Positions 12,290 through 23,411 of a DNA stretch of 64,000 nt are shown piece by piece. This DNA comes from Fistulifera solaris (taxonomy: Eukaryota > Bacillariophyta > Bacillariophyceae > Naviculales > Stauroneidaceae). Numbering within the stretch: position 1 is the stretch's first letter; each line of letters opens with the position of its first letter. The stretch lies in NCBI GenBank assembly GCA_030295235.1, contig AP026164.1, positions 930,001-994,000 on the forward strand, written 5' to 3'. The position numbers and the translations under genes were made by a program. The notes beneath the pieces are model-generated. The model was not told the origin of the DNA. It searched no databases and worked only from the letters and a program-made list of their open reading frames with translations.

Positions 12290-13032
12290 GATGGTATTCA
12301 AAGCGTAGAAAGTGAACTGTTGATCTTCTTGCGCTTGTTCGCTTTTCGTCAATCGCCGTCTCTACGGTTGTGGAGACCACCGACTGAAAATCTACGTGTT
12401 TCGACGTACCAAGAAGGTACGTAGTACGATAAAATGTGTAGAACCACAAAGCGAAAGTGACGTAAGCAAAAGAGAACCGGCCGATAAATTTAGTACTCAA
12501 CAACCAATAAAGCAAGAACGACTATATGTGAATGTGTAGAAGTGACAATAGGTGACACGTGACGCAACTGAAATTCAGTCCCGAGAGATTTCCACCTATT
12601 GGTATTAATGATAAAATAGAATAATAAACCTTAATTGAAAAAAGCAATTCCTGATAGCTATGAATCGAGTGTAATGATACGATAAGCGCCTCCTTAGCCG
12701 TTGTTGCTGATGTCGATGTTGCCGTTTGGATTATCTATCTTAGGCATGCTGCAGCCAAGATTTATAATAACAACCCAGGACCGTAATGGCAAGCAAAATC
12801 AGCAAGTCAAGCAATAGAGCTCTCGTTACTTGTGTGGTGCCTCGGCATCGATATACATCCACACACACACCAGTACGTTACTTTTAACAGGACTTTGGCA
12901 TAAAACGGATGAGAATATGATACATAAAAGAAAGTGTTGAAGGCTGACTATATTTGCCTTCAATGCCTGTTTTGATTTAGTAGCTGACTTTAGATTACTG
13001 ATGACTACCGTTGATCGGAAACAGACCATATT
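12290..13032. other. Spacer upstream of CYC1 and downstream of the Cys-rich gene
   Basis: No supportable gene. A gacgtaccaagaaggtacgt imperfect palindrome lies at about 12402-12421 in the CYC1 upstream region, and cacacacacac occurs near 12860. Confidence 0.4.
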
Positions 13033-13836
13033 TCAAGCCAAGAATACCAACTGTAGTCCACCCATCAGCATTCCTAACAAGGACCGGTAACGCACACCAA
13101 AACTGCTTCCGCCGTAAGCATTGACTCCAGTACATTGTCCAGGAGTATCTACAGTATCGTAAATGGGCGTAAATCCGCCATTCTCAGTTGCCTCGGTACA
13201 TTCGCTCTGTCGTTTATCATCGACTACATTGCAGCAATCTACGGTAAGTTTGTTCGCATCGCATACTGCGCAATAGTTACAGGCTTCTCCATTGAGGGTC
13301 GCAGCACATGACTCGACAATATAGAAATCTTTCGGAGTGCTGGCAACGACCTCGACACACGTGTTCTGAAGAACTTCACTGGTTGTAACATTGAAGCAGC
13401 TTTTCGTCTTGTAGTGATCACCTTCCGCATTGAGAGTCAACGCAAAGCCTCCCTCAATACAGGCCGTGACGTTGTTTTCAACGTCGGTGTTGCAAGAGGG
13501 TTCATCGTAAACACAGTCAACGAATATCTCATCTTGTTCTAGATTAGCACAGGCGCAAGTCATAGTTTTGTCTGTCACATTGCTGTTCGAGAGTTGCAAA
13601 TTGTACTGCTCGCATACTTCTTCCACAGTCCGCTGCAAGTTTCGAGAATGAGAATCGGTTGTTAGGTCTTGCAGCAGCGTGGGGATCTGAAACTCTCGTA
13701 TCAATTGCGACAGAAGAGTCGTCGAATCTTCGTCCTGCACCAAGGAAGGAGGCGGTGCGACGGATACTACTCGAGTGCAGCCGACGAAATTCTGGAAAAC
13801 GGCAAAAAATGACAGAATAAGGCCCACTTTATTCAT
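13033..13836 (-). CDS. Secreted cysteine-rich protein of unknown function
   Basis: The 267-residue intact frame starts with a signal peptide (MNKVGLILSFFAVFQNFVGC). About 20 Cys residues follow, several as CxxC or CC (CNYCAVC, DCCN), and there are N-glycosylation sequons (NVT occurs three times). The C-terminus ends in a hydrophobic stretch (LLGMLMGGLQLVFLA) after a small-residue region, so it could be a GPI-anchor signal or a single membrane helix. I do not recognise a named domain. The protein is probably extracellular or cell-wall attached. Confidence 0.75.
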   Translation of the reverse strand: MNKVGLILSFFAVFQNFVGCTRVVSVAPPPSLVQDEDSTTLLSQLIREFQIPTLLQDLTTDSHSRNLQRTVEEVCEQYNLQLSNSNVTDKTMTCACANLEQDEIFVDCVYDEPSCNTDVENNVTACIEGGFALTLNAEGDHYKTKSCFNVTTSEVLQNTCVEVVASTPKDFYIVESCAATLNGEACNYCAVCDANKLTVDCCNVVDDKRQSECTEATENGGFTPIYDTVDTPGQCTGVNAYGGSSFGVRYRSLLGMLMGGLQLVFLA

Positions 13837-14874
13837 CGCTTTGCAAATGCAATCGACAATAGGGTTTCTCCGATAGTGGTTTTACGATAAAACCTTTGTT
13901 TAGATGATAGAAAACAATAATGAGGAGGAATCGTTGTCAAATAAAACGCTGCGAAGCAAGGTCAAGATCGGATTTGGAAAATGACTCTTTCTCTATATAG
14001 CCCCAAAGTGTAAGCGACGTTTTCTCCATGATTGGGATGATGACTCATGACTGAAATCAAGTCGCGGCAAATCTACCTAATCAACTTTCGACGCAGACTA
14101 TCTCTAGGCTTTAGGGTGCGCTTCAAAAGAGGAATTGGTCCTCCACGCCACCCCATTTTGATTGTGCTTACCGTACATGTTACTTTTTACTTCGTTTGGG
14201 GAACTGTTTTCCCGTTTCAGTCGTGTGGATCATGACATCGAGTCGTGGTGTCTGAAAACCTACTCCAAGTTTGGCAATCAACTTTCGACACAAATACTGT
14301 CTGTAGACTAGACTAGGGTGCAATCAAAAGTACTTGCTCCTTCGCAACAACATATGCGTTGATAAGGTGCGACGCAATCTTCAGATACGGATCCATAATT
14401 TACAAAACTACTCGAACTTTACGCCACGAGCGCGATGGACCAACCTCGTGACAAGATCTTTGCGATGTGTCATGGGTTGTGATAGTTGCATTGTGGTTCA
14501 CAACAAAAGCGAAATCTAAAAAAGTCACTGGTATGGTGTAGTTTAAATTATATTATTTTAACATGTACAAGAATGCGTCACACGAAAATTGCTGGGAAAC
14601 TGCTTATCGCGAGGCGAATGTTTGGGAAGATGAAAGGGTAGATAGACATTTGCCAGTAATCGGGTTTAAAATACCACGCCACTGGGCTAAGGATTCGTGA
14701 CCGAAATAGTTGTATCATTGTTGGCGTTTCTGTCCGGTTAATCAGTAAGGCCGACGGACAAGGTATGAACACATAACAACACATAATGGTACTGTTCTAG
14801 CGGGCTCAACAAACAATTTGGCCAAGCTACAGAGCAATAAATACAGCTTCAATTTCATTTCATGTTAAAGTAGA
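13837..14874. other. Intergenic region with a direct repeat
   Basis: No supportable gene. An imperfect direct repeat of about 50 bp occurs at 14079-14129 and 14276-14330. Both copies share aatcaactttcgac, then agggtgc and tcaaaag. Short open frames here have no recognisable features. Confidence 0.45.
14079..14330. repeat. Direct repeat pair, about 50 bp units
   Basis: Units at 14079-14129 and 14276-14330 share aatcaactttcgac at the start and agggtgc...tcaaaag at the end, about 197 bp apart. Each is preceded by a catgac...agtcg element (14046-14064 and 14231-14245) that resembles repeats at 23.7-24.2 kb. Confidence 0.55.
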
Positions 14875-15309
14875 TCACAGGTGAGTAGCCAGAAGGTCGA
14901 ATCGCTTCACCATAGATGTTAGCTCTGCATTATTTCTTTTCAATACATCCGTATTTTTCTTTCCGAATGTGTTCTCATCTCGCTCTCTGATCTCTTCGAA
15001 CGCTTTTTCTCCTCCTTGAAGGGCAATGGGGAGCAAAGCTGTCAGAATAGCGAGGATTCCTGCGCCGACGGCCAAAACAATGGGAGCGTCGACTTTTCCG
15101 TACTCATAGTCATCTTCAACTTCGGCTACCGCCAAAACGATGACAGGAATATTGGCCATGACGAAAGCGGAAGCCGCAGCAATTTTGGGCTCGATATTCT
15201 CAAGCAGCGAAGCTTGGAGAGGAAGCATTCTTGCCGGAGAGACAGCTTTTGGGACGAAAGCTGCCACCACACTAGCAAGCAGGCAAAGGAGAAAAGCACG
15301 ATGGATCAT
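14875..15309 (-). CDS. Small plastid-targeted membrane protein, unknown function
   Basis: The 144-residue intact frame starts with a signal peptide ending VVAAFVPKAV. This is the A-F cleavage context of diatom plastid bipartite presequences, followed by a Ser/Pro/Arg-containing transit-like stretch. The mature part has one or two hydrophobic segments (AASAFVMANIPVIVLAVAEV and APIVLAVGAGILAILTALLP) flanking an acidic EVEDDYEYGKVD linker, then a charged tail (FEEIRERDENTFGKK). A thylakoid or inner-envelope location is likely. I cannot assign a function. Confidence 0.72.
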   Translation of the reverse strand: MIHRAFLLCLLASVVAAFVPKAVSPARMLPLQASLLENIEPKIAAASAFVMANIPVIVLAVAEVEDDYEYGKVDAPIVLAVGAGILAILTALLPIALQGGEKAFEEIRERDENTFGKKNTDVLKRNNAELTSMVKRFDLLATHL

Positions 15310-16140
15310 ATCTGAATAATTTAATATCGGCCCCGTTGCTGAAATAGTTACCTGACGTTCGCTGCAGTCAAAACCTTAATTATTGATTTATTTGGGCACC
15401 TGGTGAAGTACTTTTTTGTATTGATCCTCGCCAGAAGCTGTCAATGGTGATGAATTGATTGCGATGACGGATGACATGACAACGACAACGACCAACGACC
15501 CTTCGATTTTTAAGATTATTTTTAAGTTGCACTGTGCGGATCGGATTTTTTCTACGGTAAGTCGCTGGTCGCTGCGGTTATGCATGGCATTCGTGATTGA
15601 TTCGGGATTGTCGGCATTGTTACCGTCGGTCGACGGCGTCTTTGACCAGGTACTGGTATCCAGTATCGTGCGTCGTGCGACTTGCGTCGTGCGTTGCCTA
15701 CTTAGAGCGCATGCATGGCGCCTGAAGTCTGAAGTCTGGAGCAAGGAGCAAGAACCTATCACATCTTGGTCTGGAGTCTATTTTCCTAGCCAGTACTTTG
15801 TACTGCATGTACGACTTGAATTTTTCTTGTCCTCATTCTACTGTACTCGCCGAAATTCTGTGTCTACATTCTTCAAGAGATGATGCCAAAACTCTTTTTC
15901 TTTTACATGCGGTTACAGTATAAAGTAGGAAACTAGGAATAATTATTTTGTAATAAGTGGAATTTACTTTTTATCGTTGGTCGTTGGTCGATCGTAATTA
16001 CTACGTATTGATTTAATTTATTTATTGACCGAAAAGCAACAAACCGAGGTGCGACGAAAGACTTGGTAGAAGATTGTTGTTTGTCGCCTCTGTCTTATGA
16101 ATTTAAAAAAGAACGACGTGTCGCTTGAGAAGCAATTCAC
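15310..16140. other. Divergent spacer without a recognisable gene
   Basis: It lies between two divergently transcribed genes. It contains short tandem-like GTCGT/GCGTC runs near 15630-15700 and an AT-rich half at 15900-16030. No supportable gene or RNA. Confidence 0.4.
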
Positions 16141-17698
16141 ATGTGGGTCAAAGTAGGCTGGGGTGCTGCTCTTTTGGCCGCGATAGGGATTCAAAAGGCT
16201 TTAGGAGACAATATTGTTCTCTCGGCATTGACGTCATTTGCTCTAGTGTTTATTATTTCCTACGTGTATCTTTATCGACCCACTTACCTTTGGGGAGAAT
16301 GGGACCCGCCAATTTACGAGATGAAGTCGGTGAGCTTATCGAATCTTCCAGAAAATATCGATTTGGAAGGTAGCGATGGAGACGACGAGAAGAATAACCT
16401 TCTATATTCCGAAGATACAGCAAAAGATATCTCGAGACAGAACGCACCTGAAGACATACAAGTTGTAAGCTTCAAGGCCAAAACAATCACTAGGACAAAA
16501 ACATCATTTCAGCCTCGCGCGGAGAAAATACACTTTCTGACAAACACCAAGATTTTCTTGACCTTCATCGTAGTTGCGTTCCACGTCGCTGGAGCATTCG
16601 GCGCTATGGGCAAGAACTTTCCCTTGGTTATCGGGTTCTACAAACAAAATGGAAACAAATTCCGCATCTTTTCTGAGCGGACTGGCTATTCTCAGCCAAT
16701 CCTATTTCATGTCACTTTTCTTTTTTATATCCGGATATCTCACGCCATCCAATTATGATCGTAAAGGCGGAGAACAATTCGTCAAGGATAGGGCCAGACG
16801 CTTGTTGATACCAGCACTAGCGGTTACCTTTGTGTTAGTTCCTTTGATAACCGCGGTCGCGCAATGGAGCGCTTCTTTTTCTCTGATGTACCTTCCGTTT
16901 CCGGAGCACACATGGTTTATTTACTGGCTTCTTCTTTTCGAATGGGCGTACATTACTATCAGAAAAGATAGAATACGGTCGAAACAGCCCTCGTTAAAAG
17001 TCGCGTTTCCAAACACCACTACAAGATGGGCTGCGGGGTTACTGGTGTGTGGGATGCCAACTTACATCTTGACGAGGAAGGCTTCGATCAGATTATTCTG
17101 GGGTTTGCCAACCATCTCACCAGGAAGCTTGTTCTGTGACATTCTCTTCTTCTTTGCTGGCACTGTTGCGAAAGAATCAGGATGGCTTTCATCCAAGTTT
17201 AAGATTGCTGACCAACTTGATCTTCCTCTTGAGACATTTCGCCGTGTAGTTCTCACTGAAGGCATAGTCATCTTCGTCCTCCATGTTTCCCGTGTACAAA
17301 GTAATGCTCTAGAAACACTCTACTACTTGGTTGCGGGCATGTATTGCATCGACATGTCCATCTGCGTGCTGCAGCTCTTTCAAGAATATGTGAATGAGCC
17401 ACTTCCGGTGTTTCTAGCGGATGCGACCTTTACTGTATACTTGATCCACACTTTTGTGATCACAGTATGCACTAGCATCTTTGTCAAGATCTACAATGTT
17501 CTTTACGACAATCCCATCTCTTTCAACCCTGGACTTGGAAAGATCTTTCCAATCTCTCAAAGTCATCTGAGCGGACCGATGGATGGTATAGTTCATTTAT
17601 TGATCGGATTCTTATTTGTCTTCATTCTATCCAATGCTATTGTCTGGCCTGCTGCGTGTTTTGCGCGAAAGTTGCCCGTTTTAAATCAATATCTCTAG
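16141..17698 (+). CDS. Acyltransferase-3 (OafA/NodX-like) multispan membrane protein
   Basis: The protein is about 518 residues with roughly ten hydrophobic helices. The family start KIFLTFIVVAFHVAGAFG carries the conserved His of acyltransferase-3 enzymes. Later blocks are SYFMSLFFFISGYLTPSNYD, DRARRLLIPALAV (R-x-x-RLLIP type), HTWFIYWLLLFEW and a C-terminal ATFTVYLIHTFV, all typical of PF01757. Such enzymes transfer acyl groups from the cytosolic side to sugars or other acceptors; the substrate here is unknown. Before the domain are two helices and an acidic loop. The frame breaks near 16651-16660 (gaaacaaattcc). Removing one base joins the two halves so that the second membrane helix follows directly. 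Confidence 0.8.
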
Positions 17699-17820
17699 CG
17701 GCCGGGCATCTTCATGGTTAAAAAATTGTATTAGTTATTAGCAAATGTTAAACTGTTCTGTACAAGTTGTAGATAACTTCGGCCATAATCGTTTGCTCGA
17801 TTCGGATTTGTAGACTCGAG

Positions 17821-20772
17821 CTAGTTTGTTTTGCGCCAACCGGTAGCTTCGCTGACAATATACTGATATTTGCGTTGATGCTCGCGGATAACTAGAGGCA
17901 TCTGCTCTTCATACACTTTTTCAAACCCATTACGTTCCATCACGTTCCGTAGAACATTCTTGGAGTAAATGGGCTCTTTCGTTACTGGGTCATTGAAACC
18001 ACCTAACCACTTCGAACGTGGAGTGAACTCAGTGAGCCAACTAAATGGCGTTACCATGACAACCACGCCGTCCTTCTTGACAATGAAAGGCAAGTCTTCT
18101 AGGCATGACATCGGATCTGGCAAGCGACATAATAGGTTTGACATAATAACCCCGTCGTACAACTCTTTGCTCAACAGGCCGTTCTCCGCCATATCGCGCA
18201 AATTGCAGGCATCCCCGGTGAAAAAATTAACTCTTTTACGTATTTGTTCCGTGGTTCCCGCTTCATGTACCGCTCTAACCTCTTCGTATAATTCTGCTTC
18301 TACAGGAATGGGAAATCGGATTTCTTCGTTTGCCTGCATTCGCTTAGCCGCATTCACAAACGACTGGCTGAAATCAAAAGCATCAACTTTGTCAAATGCT
18401 TTTGCCAACTCAAACGACGCACCGCCGACAGCACATCCAACATCAAGCGCTCGTTTTGGACGCGGTTTCTCCGGAAAAAGTGAGACTAGTGCTCGTGCAA
18501 CACGTTGGGGAAAGCCAACGCCATGCATGGGTGAGTTGTCGTGTGGGAAAATAGGTGAAAGATTCTCTTCTTTGCCCGAGGAAGGGTAATGCAATCCCAG
18601 ATACATATGAAGACTATCGTTAGTTTCATAAACGTTTTCGTTGTCTTCGCGAGGCGTATGAGAGTCTTCGATAGCAATCGCATCACGAGCAGCAGCCTGA
18701 CCTTCAAAATTGCCAGCGAACAGATGCTTTGCGGGGGCTTCATGATTTGAGGCGACGAGCCGAAAGCCAGAGTGTTGCAGGAAATGTGGACGGAAGTGGA
18801 AGCGAGCGAAAACGGATGCCTCATCGCCGGTACTCATAAAAGATCCGCCCACAATCATGGAATGTTTACCATCAAAACATGGCGTAGAAAAGTCATCGTA
18901 CACATGATGCACTTCAAATCCCTTCAAAGGATTGAAATGATCTTCGGTCCACTCCCAGGCATTCCCAGTGGTATCACGATGGCCAGTTTGAGAAGGAGGA
19001 AAATAATCTACCGGATTCTGAGAAGAGTACGCTAGGTTCAGGTTGGCACCCGACTTTCCCCGGGAGAAGTCATGCCCAGTTGTCACCATGACCTTATCGG
19101 CTTTAAAATTCCTCCGCGCTGCCGCCAAATTACTGTCCGAGTTGCGAATCAAATGATGCTCAGCTTCAGTGAGCAAACGATAAGGTTTGGATGTGGGTGA
19201 GCCTTCCTTCTTTGTTTTCCATCGACAAAAAGCTTTGGATTCGTAATAGTTCACGTCCACCGGCCAATCCCAGCGCATAGGAATGATTTCAAAAATCGTG
19301 CGCAGACTGTATTCATGCGAGCCAGCGGGACCCGCAGGCTCCCAGAAAAAAGGCCACTTCATATTCCGATGTGTTCGCCACGCCCACCCATCATCGCACC
19401 AAAACTCGGCGTTCCGATATCCTCCGTCCGCAACAAATTCCCAATATTCCCCATTCGTCACCATGTGTTCGCTGGCCATGAAAGGAGGCACTTCCACCTG
19501 GCGTTCCCCATATTCATTATCCCATCCAAACGACGGAAAATGGGCGGGCTTTCCCAGATCGACTGTCAAATCCTGGTCGTCCACCGCAATCATTGGATTC
19601 GGAGGATAGTCTACGCCTCGAACAGGTTTGGATGTCGGAGGCGGACGACGCGTGGATTTCCCAGTAGCGGACGGATGCAGAGGGGGCCAATGATTCGGGC
19701 GCTGCACGAGATAATACGGTGTTTCACGAAACAGGACGGAACTAGTCTCCATGTGAATGCGTTCGTGTTCGAATCCCATAAAAGTGCCCACATGGGATGA
19801 GCTTTGTCCACGTGTACGGGCCCCTGCGAGTCATCCAAACTGGGATGCGTTTCAATAGCTTCCATGACTGTTTTGTAAACTTGTTTACGATACGCGTGAA
19901 CTTCCGAAACCATGGGCCAAAGCATATCATTCTTGTGCATATCATCCCACAGCATTTCGTCGACGCCCACTTCGAAAATGGATTCAAAATAAGGATTGAC
20001 TGGCTTTGACAATACACCAGCAACGCGGAGCTTGTTGATGTAAAGACAGGCAGTGTGGCCGTAGTAGAAGATTTGAGGATGACGAAGACCATGCGGCGGC
20101 GGGCTACAATAATGGTCGATGTAAGAAACCATCGCGTTGCTCCGAAATAGTCGACGAGAACTAAAACTTACCGGTAGAAGCCTTCTTCGCCCTTGAGCCC
20201 TGCGAACAAAGTCTCGTAAAGAGTCCAAGAGTTGTTGAAGTACTCCTTGGCACTTTGACGAGTCACAGCCGAAAGGGTCGGAAGAGGAAGGGAACGAATG
20301 ATTCCGTCCTTGTCGACGCCTGTAGTTCAATGAAGCATGAAATTAAGAACATAAACTCGAACGACCGAATGAATAGAGCAGTGCTTGTACGTCACTTACC
20401 GGGACATTCATTCGGAGCAAGACCGGTGAACCACTCCTCCGCCTTGCGCGGACCGGTCAACCAGGCGTTATCCGTACCCCGATGCAGATTGATCTTCCAG
20501 AGATCGTCGGCAAACGTCGCTGACGAAACACGCAACGCTGCGGCTGAAGCGAGACCCTTGCTGCGATAATCGAGATCATCTTCACTATCGTACAAATCGG
20601 TCTGCGTCGACTGCCAGCGCACCGTCAAAGTAGCTTTCAGTAAGGAGTGGCGACCCACCAAATCGGTACGGAGCTTCTTCTTCTTCGGCAAAGACCAACG
20701 ACAAGCAGGGCCAATCTTGCGAAGCGTCGTCCACACAGTTCCCATACGAGCGGCTTGAGGAGAGAGCATCAT
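17821..20772 (-). CDS. OVOA: 5-histidylcysteine sulfoxide synthase with methyltransferase domain (ovothiol synthase OvoA)
   Basis: OvoA couples Cys and His with O2 to 5-histidylcysteine sulfoxide; its C-terminal domain methylates the imidazole to ovothiol. Exons are 20772-20400, 20319-20172 and 20103-17821, with introns of 80 and 68 nt. The N-terminus (MMLSPQAARMGTVW, basic) looks like an organelle presequence. The DinB-type domain holds FYYGHTACLYINKL and GVDEMLWDDM, followed by the GFEHERIHMETSSVL iron-binding segment (HxxxH). The sulfatase-modifying-factor domain has RLLTEAEHHL, TGNAWEWTEDHF and GGSFMSTGDEAS. A Rossmann methyltransferase follows (LDVGCAVGGASFELA, DAFDFSQ). Total length is about 865 residues, as in eukaryotic OvoA. 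The frame breaks only at an A4 run (19780-19783); a fifth A gives ALFMGFEHERIH. Confidence 0.93.
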
Positions 20773-21277
20773 GTTGAAGCTTGTATCTGTCGAATAGAAA
20801 AGAAGCGAAAGATTCGTTTGGATGGCAACGGAGAAATTTTTTTGTGTGAATTTGTGCACGCCATGCGTGATGGCGGGTGACTCATCATTCGCTCCAATCA
20901 TCACAACATACAGTACCAAAATCTCCACCGATTTTAGTGAGTGCTCTACGTGGCGTCTGGTATAAATCTGTACGTCCACTATGTAGACCATAGTTTGCCT
21001 TGCATTCGATGATGTTCGTGCCACAAAAAAAAAATGCTCGAGCCGAAAAGGCAAAAGAAGTTGAGAATGTGCCCGAGCAGAGATCATTTCTTTCGATGAT
21101 GATCGACGCAGCTCTAGCTGTCAAGAAAGCTTTTAAAGATGACAAGTGAGCAACGGCATCGTTCGTGGAGTGTACAAGTACTGTCGGAGGTGCACTATTT
21201 CCGTCCCAAAGACAAGCAAACGTCGTGAGGGGTAACAGTTTTCTGTCTTTTGCAGTAAGCCACTCCTACATCAGCAT
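20773..21277. other. OvoA upstream region
   Basis: No certain gene. An open frame on the minus strand at 20885-21145 has no recognisable domain. An A9 tract lies at about 21024-21032. It could hold an unrecognised last exon of the gene at 21278-22001. Confidence 0.35.
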
Positions 21278-22001
21278 TTACCTCCATCCCTGTTCCGCTT
21301 TCAAGAAAATAAAGACATGGTACCAGGTACCGCGATCCAATACTATGCGACAAATGTGACGGGATTTTTTTCTACTGACGTCCTTGTAACTATTTCTCAT
21401 ATTATGAAAATATCTCCCTCCTCGGACCAAAGAAGCAAACGACAATCCACTTACGCCCTGAGCGACTTTCTTCTTCGCCTCCGTGGTGTGGACGAAACGG
21501 ACGTTGCACCCGTGGACGTTGGCAAAGTTGGCCGAGCCGCTGTTCTTCAACTTCTGACAGAACGATTTCTCAAACGCACTGTGCAAGAAGGCCAATGTTT
21601 CGCATTATCCATCCGACTTGGACGAAACCAAGAACCATCTGCCCGTTGCGTTTGGTATCCTTGACGGCCATCACATCATCATCATCCTTGGGGCAGAGAC
21701 GACAGTCCGGTCGAGACAGACCGACAAGTTCCGGAACGGCAGCCACCGACTCGGCTTTGAAGCTATCCATGGTGTATCCGGCGGAACAATAGGCCTTGTT
21801 GGAGGCCGACTGGACAGCTTTGCCGATGATGGTGATATTATCGGCCGTGGCTTCGTGTCTCATACCGTGAACAACAACTCGAACGTCGCCGTTGTCGGCA
21901 TTCTTGGTGCCAAGAAGCTGGTTCGCTGCAGCATGAAAGTTGAAATCAGCAGAAGCGCTGCCAAAGAGAAAGGCGGTCAAGGTGAAGGGACTAAGCTTCA
22001 T
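21278..22001 (-). CDS. Secreted protein of unknown function, 3' end uncertain
   Basis: The reading frame starts MKLSPFTLTAFLFGSASADFNFHAA, a clear signal peptide. The mature part contains HGMRHEATADNIT, an SRPDCRLCPKDDDD segment and FCQKLKNSGSANFANVHGC, with scattered Cys. A frame change at a T3 run (21598-21600) is removed by deleting one base, which gives VGWIMRTLAFLHSAFEKSFC. After KKKVAQG the DNA reads gtaagtgg (minus strand, ending at about 21452), a strong donor site, so the stop at 21278 may lie in an intron and a downstream exon may be missing. No named domain is recognised. Confidence 0.6.
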
Positions 22002-22856
22002 CGTTGGTGGAAAAGGTTTGGAACGTTGCTGGAATAGAGGGAGGCAATACCGGTTGCACGTTTGAATGCAAATACAAATTATGAGCTCGAAACGAGAACA
22101 ACGATGTTTTAACCAGCATGTAGAATGAGAAGTGAATGAATGTAGAGGGAATCCGATGTGAGCTATAACTTCTATTTCTCCAAGCTCGTTTACGACTACG
22201 AGAAGCGAAGAGCTTTCTACTTTATGTTGTTGATTGCCGTCTCACTATAATCAATCCTTGAGGTCCTAGACCTATGTGCGCATTGCGCACTTTAGTTGAT
22301 GGCGATAGCATTATGATTAAGCTCATCGCAGATCATACATTTACACACTTTCCCAACAAGCAACAAGACTGACGTCGACATCAATGATCAATGATGTCTA
22401 ATGTCTATGTTGTCTAGCGTGAACGTATGAGACTCCGTTCAGAATCCTTTGAATAAAAACTATCATCTGATCGGTACCCATCCAACTGCTGCATATCTCT
22501 TGTTGAAACGTAAAATGCGAAAAGCATCTCAGAGAAGAAAAAAACCAAGAAAAGAAAGGCAATCTTCTTCTTGTGTTTGATTGGTTGAATAGCTGTTCGT
22601 CAGTTTGCCACATGTAGTAGAGAACGTCATGTGTTTCTGATTTCCGACTCTTACTTCTTACTTGACATTGTCTTCCCGCGGCCCGTAACCAAAATCTCCA
22701 CCCATGCTTGGCAGCAGCAACAAACACCATCGCATGAGAACATGAAGTTCAGCATCCGGAAAAACCATAATCGTCAACAATATCATTCGATATACAAGTT
22801 GAGGATAACTACGTTTCACTTGCGACAATCTCTTTTAAGGGAACTGAATAGGCACC
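22002..22856. other. Divergent spacer, no gene seen
   Basis: It lies between the secreted-protein gene (minus) and the hypothetical gene at 22857 (plus). Open frames here lack features of real genes. No repeats of note. Confidence 0.4.
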
Positions 22857-23411
22857 ATGATTCGCAATGATAAGCAGAAACGTGACACCATCAATCGCGC
22901 CGTACAGCAATATCTTTCCCTTTTAACATCGTTGAAGCGAAGGCGTCTAAACCAGGTTGCGCTCGCTGTTATATTTAAAAAGGTGGACGCACCATGGATG
23001 AAACCCAGTATGATATACCAAGAGTTATCGAGACGTCGTCGCAGACTGAAATCCGAGAGAGATGCTTCAAACGTTGAATCAGACTCCACTTTATACAATA
23101 TCCCTTCTGATATTCCTTTGTTCGTCTCCGTTGGCCTCGATGATAGCTCGCGTATATCGGGTGTATCTGAGATCAAGAATGTACAGACAGGTCATCAGCT
23201 TTCATTGAGGGATCCTGTGTCTCCAGAGACAATAGGTGAAGAATACTTGAAAAGATGTCTGTCAAATGAAGATACTCGCGGTGTTCCACCGTTCGATGAC
23301 GTATCGGAACTTTCTATGGAGCTCCCAAAACATCAAGTTGTGCTCGAATCAGGCGCTGGATTGAATAACTTGCCTCAAACCTTGGTGACGGTCGGACCAA
23401 CGCAACCGTAG
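22857..23411 (+). CDS. Hypothetical basic protein
   Basis: The 184-residue open frame has an Arg/Lys-rich N-terminal half (SLLTSLKRRRLNQ, ELSRRRRRLKSER) that could be a nuclear localisation or DNA-contacting segment. It includes the stretch KKVDAPWMKPSMIYQEL, which reads like a short helical domain. The rest is polar and low in structure. I recognise no family. It starts at an ATG 6 bases after a TAG and the frame is intact. It might be a transcription-associated protein, or the translated remnant of an element. Confidence 0.45.
   Translation: MIRNDKQKRDTINRAVQQYLSLLTSLKRRRLNQVALAVIFKKVDAPWMKPSMIYQELSRRRRRLKSERDASNVESDSTLYNIPSDIPLFVSVGLDDSSRISGVSEIKNVQTGHQLSLRDPVSPETIGEEYLKRCLSNEDTRGVPPFDDVSELSMELPKHQVVLESGAGLNNLPQTLVTVGPTQP

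Noticed and set aside
12138-12515. 125-codon minus-strand frame with hydrophobic start
   Set aside because: It covers the first exon and intron of CYC1 in another frame; the CYC1 splice sites explain the sequence better.
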